NCBI GenBank assembly: GCA_016801885.1
Contig: CM028888.1
Coordinates: 13,005,170 to 13,069,169 of the forward strand
DNA from: Toxotes chatareus
Taxonomy: Eukaryota; Chordata; Actinopteri; Toxotidae
DNA: 64,000 bases
Reading direction: 5' to 3'
Below the pieces are notes generated by a model that was not told where the DNA came from, did no database searches, and worked only from the letters and a program-made list of their open reading frames with translations. A program made the translations under genes and the position numbers. This document shows, in pieces, positions 50,870 through 60,488 of the stretch (its first letter is position 1; the number at the start of each line of letters is the position of its first letter).

Positions 50870-51028
50870 TTAGATGCGGCTGTGTCGATGGAGGCAGGCA
50901 GGCAGGGAAGCCCAGAGCTCCTCCGTACACAGTGAGACAAAGATGCTCTCTCTCCCCCGCCGCACTGAAAGCAGCAGCAGCAGCAGCAGCAGCAGCGGCG
51001 GCGGCAGCAGCACCAGCAGAGCCGTCAT
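50870..51028 (-). other. 52-codon upstream ORF with CTG-encoded leucine tract
   Basis: An ATG at 51,026-51,028 opens 52 codons ending in TAA at 50,870. It begins MTALLVLLPPP, continues with nine leucines (eight CTG and one CTT) and then SVRRGRESIF. The leucines come from the CTG trinucleotide repeat. If transcription starts near 51,040 this is the first uORF, only about a dozen bases from the cap. Two further short uORFs begin downstream in the same exon (ATGTTCATC..., 11 codons; ATGTGTCGG..., 6 codons). Its hydrophobic start resembles a signal peptide, probably by accident of the repeat. Confidence 0.45.
50971..51019. repeat. CAG/CTG and CGG/CCG trinucleotide repeat
   Basis: On the plus strand eight GCA-phase CAG units, then three CGG-type units, then more CAG. 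It lies inside the inferred first exon of nrxn2 and reads as poly-Leu/Pro in the uORF or as poly-Ala/Ser in spurious plus-strand frames. Confidence 0.92.
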
Positions 51029-51059
51029 TCCCCCGACACTTGATGGTAATAGTTTGGTG

Positions 51060-51106
51060 GGTAGCTTATATGGGTTGAGGGCGCGGTCAGCTGCTGTTGA
51101 CCAATC
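51060..51106 (-). promoter_or_regulatory. inferred nrxn2 alpha core promoter: CCAAT box and TATA-like box
   Basis: On the minus strand GATTGGTCAA (CCAAT box read in reverse, plus-strand CCAAT at 51,101-51,105) is followed about 30 bases later by CCATATAAGC (TATA-like, 51,066-51,071). A GACCGCGCCC GC element lies between. The spacing fits initiation near 51,040. Such matches can occur by chance; support comes from the GC-rich first exon directly downstream. Confidence 0.45.
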
Positions 51107-51244
51107 CTGCTCTCTATCAAACTAACAGCAGCGCTGCCACGGAGGATTAAACGGCTTTTAACCACAGAATCGTAACCTGCGATAGTCAAGCAGGTGCAGT
51201 TTTAATTTCCACCCCATGTGGAAATTCTCACTTAGAGGCAGCAG

Positions 51245-51362
51245 GCGGGTGACCCAGTGGTAAGACACAGTTTTATGCCCCCCGCCCCTCCACCATCAAC
51301 CCCACCCTGCCCTCTCTCCGTGCTGCTGAAGTGTCCTCGAGCAAGGCACAAGGCGCAAGGTG
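51245..51362 (+). repeat. possible tRNA-derived SINE fragment
   Basis: GGTGACCCAGTGGTAAGAC resembles the A-box region of fish tRNA-derived SINEs, and GCTGAAGTGTCCTCGAGCAA with GGCACAAGG resembles their downstream conserved part. The middle is replaced by a C-rich stretch. The match is short and from memory. Confidence 0.35.
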
Positions 51363-53093
51363 GTTCGGCAGCTCAGAGCAAAACCCTCACCACGTCTTTG
51401 AAGACAAATCCATTATTCTTCAGTGACTCATACTGTCTCTAAAAATACATCTCTCTGCCCCCACTGCACAGTGAAATTAAAACAGCTTAAAATTAAAATT
51501 TGAACCTGTTCCACAAGGTGTGTCTCCACGATGTAAAGCTTCTCTTCAGCCATCTCTGTTACATCATGTAACACAACACAGCCACGTCTTTCCTGCAGTA
51601 GCCTGAGGTGTTCAGTTTGTCCACAGAAGATTTTACTCAGGAAAGTTCAACAAAATCACAGTTATTGTATTGGAAACTATAATTTGTTAGATAGACCAAC
51701 TACCCACAGTATATCTCCAGTTGCCACTGGTGCCACTAGGCTGTATAAGTGCATTTGTATTCGGTACTGCATGACATAAACCTTAGCTGTGAGTATTCTG
51801 CTGTTTTTAATGGCCACGAGAGCTAGAAATGCAGAGACCTTAAGTGCCATCGTTAATAGCCACCCGCCTCCCGAGGTGTGTTTATAAAAAGGGGAAGAGA
51901 GGACACAGGGATGCTGAGAGTTGCAGTGAAAACATAAATTTGTGTTTTAGATTTTTTTTTTTTATTATACAAACAGCTTTTCTAGTGGTGTGAAAATGTG
52001 TAAAAAGGGAAATCCCAAATGGTTAAAATTACTGTATACTGAACATTTCATTCACAAAAGTCAAAAGACTTTACATAAAGGATAACATGAGAAAAAAGAA
52101 AAGACAAAAAATGAAGGATAGAAACTCATTTTGAAAAGAAATTTGCTAGATGAAAATGCATAAATAAATAGGCAGAAGTTCAGGGTGTAAACAGAAGGTG
52201 GACATAGGTCTAATGTTTGAGAACATGAACATTTTAACCCAGTCATGTTGGAAATAGTTCATTTTCTGAATGAATTCTGTCAGCTGTGTGTTACTTTATT
52301 AATTAAGTTGCTTCTCCACGTTGGCTTTGGAATTCACTATCCTGTGCTGTGCAGTAAAAGTGCTACTGGCGTGTAGGATATGCTCTGAAGTCTGGGTGGA
52401 ATATTTCACTTATCAGTGACAGTTGACTCACCCGTGAATCTCTAAAAGCCTGAGTCGGTATGGGTCTAAGCCTTCCTTGCAAGACAGATAAAATCAAAGT
52501 AATCTTGAATCTGAGGATGACGTATGAATAATGAATGTTCTGAAATGTTTTTTGCCTGCAAAACAATTCAGCCTGAGTGAGTAAATGGGGTTGAATACTT
52601 TTGCAGCTACATTTCTAAATCCTCACTTTTAAAATTCAACACTACACCAGAGTTTATAATTCAACACTTATGGGAATTTAGAAATGCATTTTCATTCCAA
52701 TACAAAAATACAACGTGTACCGTGTACCGTGTACGTGTACCAACCCAAAGCCAATTTCTGAAATAAAAACATATCCAACTAGAGACCATCTTACAGTGGG
52801 ATCACACAAACACCAACACCACTCAACATGCTGACCCATGAATAATTTTAGTAGTCATTACTACATTATTACATGGGTCCTGAGCTCATGAGTAGGACCA
52901 CTCCTGCTCTTGAAGTCCACCTTCATTTTGATCTCAACTAACATACCTGACTGCATCTCGCACCATTGTGATGCTGACAAAATCTGTCCACAACCAGACA
53001 GACAGACTCATAAACACCTGCCAAAGTACTCAAAACCACCACTGTGGTTGTTCCTGCTGTATGTCTTCAGGACCACATTTTGCCATTATGTCA

Positions 53094-53174
53094 AACACAC
53101 ACACACACGCACACGCATGCACACACACACACACACACACACGGTGAAAACAATACCAGCCACACACACACACA
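53094..53174. repeat. (CA)n microsatellites
   Basis: Two CA arrays (53,094-53,142 with GC interruptions, and 53,160-53,174) separated by a short unique spacer. Confidence 0.92.
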
Positions 53175-53749
53175 CTGTCAGTGCTGGTAAAGATCATCAC
53201 AATAGATCTCCCTGCCAGTCACACAGCAGAGCTGGAGCACTGAAACAATGTCCTCACAGGAGGGCTGATTATTTCACACCCTTCTCTGAAGAACAAAGTT
53301 CAGACACATTTTAGAGGTTAAATGTTCATTGATAGTTTGCCGATGCTACTTATAACAGAGGTCAAGTAGTTATGAATTTCCTGTCTTGTCATCATCTCAT
53401 CTTACCATGAGCCTCTCTCTTCAGCCCTTTGCATTTCAATATCTGTGTGATGGTTCAGATTTGACTGTTGGCTCTGTATTACCATTTGTCATTGCAGAGT
53501 ACAAGGTTAAGTGGGGTTAACGTATGTACTTTGAATTACAAGTTGGAATTTAGTTAGTGTTTAAAGTGTTTTGTTAATGGAGTCTAAAAGAGAAAAATGA
53601 TCAGTGCCACACTTTTGATAGTAGGACTCCCTTACTGCACTAAGCTGTCATTGCCTCTGTGGCAACAGCAGTTTAATCATCACATGTTCAGCATGCCATG
53701 GGTACAAATGCATTAAAAGTGAGGCAGTCTCAGTCAGTTCTGGCCATCT

Positions 53750-54180
53750 GTCACCTCATTTTTAGCCACGCTAGTGGTGTGGTTCTAGGATGGCTGTGTT
53801 GGTCTGCCAGTCTGTCAGCCCACCCCTTTAGTCCAGGAACTGTTGAATGGATTGCCATGACATGTTGTACAGACATGTGTTTGTTCCCAGAGGATGAAAC
53901 TGACTGACTTCGTTGCTCCCTTGGGTTTTTCCACGACTGCCACCAACATGTTCACATTTTTGGTTTGGAGCGAACTACCTCAGCAACAATAGGAGGAATT
54001 TCCATGAAATCTGATGAAGGCATATAAACTAACATGCTACGCCAAGGTATTGAACGTGGAAAACATTACCTTATAAATATCAGCATGTTATGCAGCTGTA
54101 AGAATCTTAGAATGCAAATGTTAGCGTTCAGCTCAAAGCACCACTTTGCACAAGTACAGCCTCACAGAGCCGCTAACATG
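53750..54180 (-). repeat. dispersed perch-like-fish repeat, copy 3 (minus)
   Basis: Read on the minus strand this gives CTGTGAGGCTGTACTTGTGC, GTGGTGCTTTGAGCTGAACG, CTAACATTTGC, then later TTTCATGGAAATTCCTCC and GGCAATCCATTCAACAG, the same phrase order as the 38.2-kb copy. Its distal end holds GACAGACTGGCAGACC. It lies between the nrxn2 promoter and pygm in the opposite orientation to the 38.2-kb copy. Confidence 0.7.
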
Positions 54181-54942
54181 GCTGCAGACTCTTAGGGTTG
54201 TTGTGTCATATGAGGCCTTTCACAGCAGGAAATATGTGTTTTTAAGCAAACTCCGCCAAGCAGAACTATTATGCAACGAAGCATTAACAAATGTAAAGAG
54301 AATACAAAAAGAACAGAAAAGTGTGTTTTACCGTACTTTAGTGCACTAAATCATAATTATGTTAAATCACCCATCTGTTATCTTTTTGTTCCTACCTTTA
54401 GGGCACAATCATACTCTGATCTATACTTTTATTGTGGACATCTGTGTTATCTCTGCCCTCCGCCCCAAACGCCATACCAAAGAGTTGTGTGTCTGTTTTA
54501 GTAACCTGTCTAAGGCAATTATTGATTTTTGTTCTGGTCCAAGGCAGAGTGAATCTCTGTGGCCTGGATGAGGAAATAGAGGTGCTCATCTGTTGGGCAG
54601 AGAGATACATATCCACAACTGCAATAAAATATTGAGCAACATCCGTATTATGAGAAAGCCCTCAGGACTTAAGTAAAGCATGCATGTTATTGAATCTGGT
54701 TTGTGGGATTTGGCAGCAAATGGCAAGTTATTCTCTTTTTGTCTGAAAGACACTCACAGCATTCCTGTGGCCGGTGCAGTTCTTGTGACATGCTCTGTTA
54801 TGCAGTTCACACAGTTTGCTCAGTACAATTAAGAATCAGTTAATAATAGTCAATAATATTGTAACCATAAATAAATGCTTAGTAGTTGTCTGAAAATCAC
54901 AACAGTATTAGCACAGTGCTTGCATTGCACTGGATATACAGT

Positions 54943-55421
54943 ACAGTGCATAGCTTTTAGGCACTGAAAGTAAAGTGGGGATGCTATCAAAAATAATGCC
55001 CTGAATAGTTTTTATTTATTCATTCATTTGTTTGCCATGGCCACCCTATGCCTTTAAAACAGCACCAATTCTCCTGGGTACTCTTGTGTTGAGTTTTTCA
55101 AGGTACTTGGCAGGTAGGTTGTTTCAAGCATCTCGAAGAACTTGCCACAGTTTTTGTACGGATTTAGTCTGTCTCAGTGTCTTCAGTCTCTTCATGTAAT
55201 CCCAGACTGACTCCATGATATTGAGATCAGGGCTCTGTGGGGACCAGACCATCTGTTGCAGGGACTCCTTGTTCTTCTGAAGATAGTTACTTGACTCTGG
55301 CTGTATGTTTGGGGTTGTTGTCTCACACTGCAGAATGAATCTGGGGCCAATCAGATGCCTCCCTGATGGCACTGCATGATGAATAAGAATCTAAACATCT
55401 AAGGTGCCCAAAACTTTATAA
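54943..55421 (-). mobile_element. internally deleted Tc1/mariner element
   Basis: On the minus strand 55,124-55,372 is open and reads MVWSPQSPDLNIMESVWDYM, with KRLKTLRQTKSVQKLWQVL after it, the C-terminal end of a Tc1-type transposase including the PDLN-x-x-E block that carries the last catalytic acidic residue. Near-matching inverted ends (AGCTTTTAGGCACTGAAAG at the left; AGTTTTGGGCACCTTAGA on the minus strand at the right) enclose about 480 bases, far below the about 1.6 kb of a full element. The DNA-binding domain and the first catalytic aspartate are missing. It cannot move by itself. Confidence 0.72.
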
Positions 55422-58400
55422 CTTCAACATAGGCAAATGAAATTAGAAGATCAATAGGCCTTTTTTTTTTTTTTTTTTTTGCTGAAGACATAGCCCAAGT
55501 GAAAGTGACAAAATGTACTCCAGTGATTTACTGATTTACTTTCACAACAGTGGGGTACTCATGAGAGCTGGATCAAAGAAAAATGACTGTCAAAATCAAA
55601 GCAGCAGAGGCTGAAATATCCTATCATCAAGATCCTTAAGATCCTCCAGAAGACATTCAACATGTTTTCACAGGCTAAGACGTACTCCTTGCAATGAGTA
55701 AAGTGAATATCACAAGCAAAATTGCCCCTTTAATTGGTTAATATATCTCCTTGTTTTGATTGGTTAATGCTCAGTCACTCTTAGGCGCAGTTGTCAGCAC
55801 TGTTTGTTCCTTCCCAGTTCACCAACTGCAGAACAAACCTGGTGGCTCATAGTGTGACATCACCAGATTTACCACCAGGTGCCAGTATTCCTCCTGTGTT
55901 GGCCCCACATCTACAGGTTCACAGACAGACTAAATAAAGCATGTGACCTGAGTAAAATGCTGCAACTTAACAACGTCCTCGTGAACCAGCTTTCCCGTGA
56001 TTCATTGCAGTGCAGATCAGATGATTGGTATTCTGCAAACACAACACCATTTTAACTCTACACAACAGGAATGTTCAGTGTGGCTCGTAATTAAATGCCT
56101 TTTTCCACTATCAGAGATAAAATTGTATTACACACTCAAAAAAAAAAAAAAAACAATGACTCTTTTCTTGTCTTTCACTATTACAAAGCATTGCAGAGAA
56201 ACTGGAGATAAATTTCATGATAGATTTCACGGTGTATGAAAATTAATTGAACAAGCTCAGATTTTACAGTTTAGAAGAACATATTTTTAACTATGTGACT
56301 TAATTAAATCCATTATGTTAACAATCAGAAAACACTGACGCCTAGTTGTTTGCTGCAGCCTCACAGGCAGAAAAGAACTGTGTGCCAAGTAGTAGGTGTA
56401 ATACCTTAAGTCCATAACTTTTGGTGAGATATAAACAAAGATGCTCATTCTCTTCAAGCAAAGGAGAGGAAACAGCTTTCCAACCAACAGACTGGGTGTT
56501 AACAACGTGAATGTCAGCGCAAGACAGTGAATAAAAGAGAACTACAGCCTGATCAGTTCGAGTTTTTTGAGATTTAATAATGTGGCTGCTTAGCTGCTGT
56601 AGAGAGTATGTTTAGTCAGCAGCAGAGTGTGTTTTTATTGAAGGTAGAAAAGTCCAAAACCACTAAAACATCAAAAAAGGAAGCATTTTAACTGGCACAT
56701 CATTTTAAATATGCTATACTGTTGTAGTTTGAATATTATTCTGACCTTTTTCAGTGTGTTGCGATCACGTTTACCCTAAACAACATGTCCTCTGCTGCGT
56801 ATTAGGTTATTACTGTATCTGATGTCAGTGTATTGAACACGAGAAACCTTAGGTGAACTCACCCTTATCAACTTTTTTCCTTTATCCCCCCCCCCTCCCC
56901 CCAAGATTGTGACAAGTCTCATTTTTATTTTTTATGCTCTGCTTCCTCTGGATCCAATCCCAGGACTCCCGAGTCCTGATGTTGTGGAAACCAAAAAACA
57001 AATTCTTTCCTTCTCCTGGAAAGAGCTGAATTCACCAAATACTGTGAAATGCAAGAACATCAACAAACTGAGGGGGGAAAAAAAAAAAACATGACAAAAA
57101 AGTTGCAATGAAAAAAATACATAAATGAAAGAGCAGAGCAACATCGTGTTTAGGACATGGAGGTGTGAGACATAGCTTGCACCTGTAGATGTAACACTTT
57201 ATTCTGTGTAACAGCTTTCAGATACATTTAGAACTGGGTGAAGGGAGATTTTATTATAATGTCAGCTTCATATTTTAAGGAGTGAAATATTGACAAAACA
57301 AAAATCTCCAAAAAGCTTCTGCTGTTCACTGCCAGGGCTTTGCCCGAGCATAAGCAAAAAAAATGGCTAAATCAATAGATAATGTTCCCAAAACATAATT
57401 TAAAACAAGTTTTACATAAATTACCAACAACAAAAGACTGAAGTTTTACCAAGGACACGTTTTTCATTTTTTTGCTTTTAAATAGTTTTTTGCTCTCAAG
57501 ACTCTCTGTGTATGCTCAGAAATCTTTAACTAACAATGTTAGCAGCCAGTCAGTGTTAAAGAATGCCTGCTGTGAAATGATATCTGGAAAAAAGCATACT
57601 AAATTGTAGAACTTCCCCATTTTCCCCTTTACTGCTTTACTACTTCATATAGTAAATCAAGTCCCTTTTCCCATCTTATCCACCTATTTATTGCAGTTTG
57701 ATAGAATAGGGAGTATAATGAAAAAACAAAAAAACGGTGTGAAACTGTATATTGTCAGTTGCACCAGCCTACGTTGCTCTTACCCTCCACCGCCTTTCAG
57801 TTGCTTCCACACCCTTTTCTAATGTCTGTCAGACAACACAGGCTCCCTCACATCTGTGGTTACTGTTGGCCAATCGGGTCCTTCATTAACATCTGAGTTA
57901 ATTGACTTCATGTTCTCTTGAGAGTAAAATTTAAATAAAAACTAATTAAACTTTCATGCGTCCTTCCTGATTATATGATAGAGAGATCACAAATAATTGC
58001 GTTAGGTGAAAAGACAGATAGTCCATCAAATTGGCAGACACTGTGGACAGAAAATAAAAATAAAGAGGTTATAAAGAAAAAAAAAACCTGGTCACATAGT
58101 GCTCATTGGTTCAGTGGCTTGACTGTCGTAACAATTTCATTTGTTGTTGAAAATTTGCCTCCACATCAAGAATCTTTTTTTTTTCTTCTTCACATATTTC
58201 ATCAGGCAGTGTGTTCATTCACTGTGGTCATGAAATGCTTGATGTACCATTTGACAGAACAGCCAGTAGACATGTAAGAACATAATTTGCTCATCATAAT
58301 GGACAAATCAGGGGCACGCCAGCTTCAATCTCTGTCATCTGTTGTGTGATGGTTCCTCTGTTCTATGGGTCATTTGGCATGCAGGAACATTAAAAGGAAC

Positions 58401-59600
58401 ACAACAGGAAATGGCGTACACAGCATTTATACACTGTGTAAGTTCTAAACATTTTTTCCCCAGTGATGCAGAAATGGTCGTGAAGCACTGCCAACCACTT
58501 CAGCGACCAACTTGCAATTTGAATTCTATTTAGCTGCTGTCCAACCTTTGTGGTGTTTGACAGCAACATCTTTTGTTTAGTTTTTTTTTTTTTTTTTGCA
58601 TCTCATCCAATCATGTAACAAAGTGGAAAATGGTTAGAAAGACGTTCTAATTTTACTTCCAATACTTTTCCTGTCAACATTTATTCAAAGTGCCGTGCAA
58701 TCCGGTGCATCTTGACACTAAAGTAATAGTCAGTCTTTCATCCAGCTTTTAACCAATTTCAGTCCGAAGGCAGAACCCCCCTTTTAACAAGACAATAATA
58801 ATCGTGAACTACTGCATCCCACTGACAACTACTCAGCAAACACTGCCTTCCTCCTCATGCTGCAGTCCAACTCATAGTAATATACTAGTGTTGTCTGCCG
58901 GCTCTTGCTGACATTAACAAGATATGCCTTTCAAATATCATGGCCTTTGGGACTGGGTCAGAGTTACTATTTATAGAAGGTCAAGACTTCATGATAGTTT
59001 GGCTCGCTAGAGTGATAACTGAAAATAGAGTGTGTCTAAGTAGCTCTGCCGCAGCTGATTTTGTGTCTGTTACTGCTCCAGGCTCCTGAACAGATGTGAT
59101 CTACACACAGACTCTGGATGACTGGTTTAACTACCTACAGTACCAGTACATACAGTACTGGTGGTGAAGTGACAGTAGCATAAAAATGTTAAACATTTCA
59201 ATACTGCTGTTTGGGTTTCAGAGCAAGCCAAGGTGCAAGTGAGATCTCATCCAGTGTCTGCAGTGTGGATTGCTAAAACAAAATTCGCCCTTTAACTGCC
59301 TTCTAATGCAGCAACTTATAAATGCAGTGTCATCCCGCAATATGATAATTAGCTTTGCTTTGCTTTTTAGGTGCAACTAAACACATTTTTTAAAAATTTA
59401 ATATACCGTTACCATCTGCTGGCTGAGGCTCTGCTGCCAACTACGGAGAGGAAAAACAAGTTAGCCTCTGTAGCTGCCAGATATTATCACCACTATGTGT
59501 TTCTCCTACAATATCAGACAATACTTTACACAGGGAAACGGAGCAACTATACACTGAAAAAGACAAAGATGGTGTAAGTGTCTGATGTTTTCCACATTTT

Positions 59601-59638
59601 CTTATTATTTTAATCATAATAATGATTAAAATAATAAG
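59601..59638. repeat. perfect 17-bp inverted repeat with 4-nt loop
   Basis: The arm CTTATTATTTTAATCAT is followed by AATA and then by its exact reverse complement. Purely AT-rich except one C/G pair per arm end. It lies about 0.64 kb upstream of the pygm start codon, with no T-tract that would mark a terminator. Confidence 0.9.
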
Positions 59639-59769
59639 TAAATAGATAAATCATATTTTCTAAATATACTGATTTCACTGCTTGGTTGGTTTTTTTCAGT
59701 TTGAATAGGATAAACAAAAAAAGAAAGAAAAAAGAAAAATAGATGGAATTCAATTAAACCTAATTATCA

Positions 59770-59882
59770 CCTGTGGAGGTGCCATAGGACTTTGGTGCAT
59801 TGTGAATTGGGCGGGAGCTGCCCCCGCGACCTGGACCTGGACCCAGATAAGCGGCAGATGATGACATGACATGACATGACCT
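59770..59882 (+). repeat. SINE 3' end with (ATGAC)n tail
   Basis: Contains GGCGGGAGCTGCCCCCGCGA, CCTGGACCTGGACCCAGATA and AGCGGCAGATGATGACATGA, the end wording of many fish SINEs (CGACCTGGATAAGCGGAAG type), followed by three or four ATGAC units. The 5' tRNA-like head is not evident. Confidence 0.55.
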
Positions 59883-60109
59883 AATTATTTTCTCATTTAC
59901 AGTGAACAGCTTTACTATAAGTGAAGTCATCCTCCTTGAAGATGCCCTGTCTTTGTGCCCATATTACATCACAGAACCAAGACATCACTCTCAGTTATTC
60001 CTGTCTGACATTGTTGAAAAGTTACAACCTCCGTCTTCAACAAATGCCCCACCCTTCACCCAAAATGTACAATCTGCTCCACCCTCTACTTAATATTTAT
60101 GGCTGTGGC

Positions 60110-60245
60110 TTTAAAATGCTGAACCTGCATCTGTGGTGTGGGTGCCTCTCTTGCTGTGTGTCTGAGCCTGGTGGTGTGTGCCTGCTGTCTTACTGTTTAC
60201 ATTCTTCCAGAGTCAGAGCCCTGAGCTGCTACAACTCGTGCCACC
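60110..60245 (+). promoter_or_regulatory. pygm: pygm proximal promoter and 5' UTR (approximate)
   Basis: A TTTAAAA box at 60,110-60,116 could serve as a TATA element, with initiation near 60,140-60,145 and a leader of about 100 bases ending in GTGCCACCATG. No splice junction is obvious in the leader. A muscle promoter would be expected to have MEF2 sites and E-boxes; I found no clean MEF2 match close by. Confidence 0.35.
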
Positions 60246-60488
60246 ATGTCTAAGCCCTTGTCTGACCACGATAGAAAGAAACAGATTTCAGTGCGAGGGC
60301 TCGCCGGCGTTGAAAACGTTGCAGACCTGAAGCAAAACTTCAACAGACATCTCCACTTTACGCTGGTCAAGGATAGAAATGTAGCAACCAGAAGGGATTA
60401 CTACTTTGCTCTGGCCCACACTGTGCGGGACCACTTGATTGGCAGGTGGATCAGAACCCAGCAGCACTACTATGAGAAAGATCCCAAA
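60246..60488 (+). CDS. pygm: pygm exon 1: N-terminal regulatory region of glycogen phosphorylase
   Basis: Glycogen phosphorylase removes glucose units from glycogen as glucose-1-phosphate in muscle cytosol. The exon has 81 complete codons, starting MSKPLSDHDRKKQISVRGLA in an ideal context (GCCACCATGT). Ser15 in QISVRG is the residue phosphorylated by phosphorylase kinase. NFNRHLHFTLVKDRNVAT, DYYFALAHTVRDHLIGRWIR and QQHYYEKDPK follow; the second Tyr of HYYEKD is the AMP-site tyrosine. The donor is AAA|GTAAGT. GLAGVENV and the opening MSKPLSD favour the muscle isoform over brain (PYGB) and liver (PYGL), and human PYGM also lies near NRXN2. Fish often keep two copies (a, b); which one this is cannot be told. 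Confidence 0.95.

Larger units (their letters stand above)
50675..51040 (-). other. nrxn2: inferred noncoding first exon of nrxn2 (alpha promoter transcript)
   Basis: This is a GC-rich island in AT-rich surroundings. On the minus strand it ends in ATGCACAG|GTAAAT, an excellent splice donor, about 21 kb upstream of a good acceptor before the nrxn2 start codon. The predicted 5' end near 51,040 follows a TATA-like box by about 28 bases. The leader is typical of neuronal receptor mRNAs: GC-rich, with a CTG repeat, a pyrimidine-rich tract and several upstream ATGs. As I recall, mammalian alpha-neurexin mRNAs also begin with a noncoding exon. The exact cap site is unknown, and linkage to nrxn2 is by strand, distance and splice signals only; an unrelated noncoding transcript is the alternative. 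Confidence 0.5.
51107..60109. other. intergenic region between nrxn2 and pygm
   Basis: About 9 kb separate the two divergent genes. It holds a possible SINE piece (51.245-51.36 kb), poly-T at 51,951-51,965, a GTGTACC tandem at 52,713-52,741, CA arrays (53.09-53.17 kb), a dispersed repeat (53.75-54.18 kb), a Tc1 remnant (54.94-55.42 kb), poly-T at 55,461-55,481, a perfect hairpin (59.60 kb) and a SINE tail (59.77-59.88 kb). Between 55.5 and 59.5 kb I recognise nothing. No rasgrp2 exon or other gene was recognised on either strand. Confidence 0.6.

Noticed and set aside
50812..51125. Plus-strand frames with poly-Ala and poly-Ser
   Set aside because: They come from the CAG/CGG repeat in other frames; no splice or start context supports a plus-strand gene, whereas minus-strand promoter and donor signals are present.
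51875..51900. TTTATAAAAAGG box that looks like a plus-strand TATA element
   Set aside because: There is no GC-rich leader, exon or start codon context after it, so it is treated as chance.
52910..53314. 134-residue plus-strand frame
   Set aside because: It is held open largely by CA repeats (Thr-His runs) and has no recognisable domain.
59371..59577. 68-residue plus-strand frame upstream of pygm
   Set aside because: No recognisable domain and no link by splice sites to pygm exon 1; likely chance.
29365..60109. Search for rasgrp2 (expected neighbour in mammals)
   Set aside because: No CDC25, EF-hand or C1 domain wording was recognised in the listed frames; very short exons could still be missed by eye.
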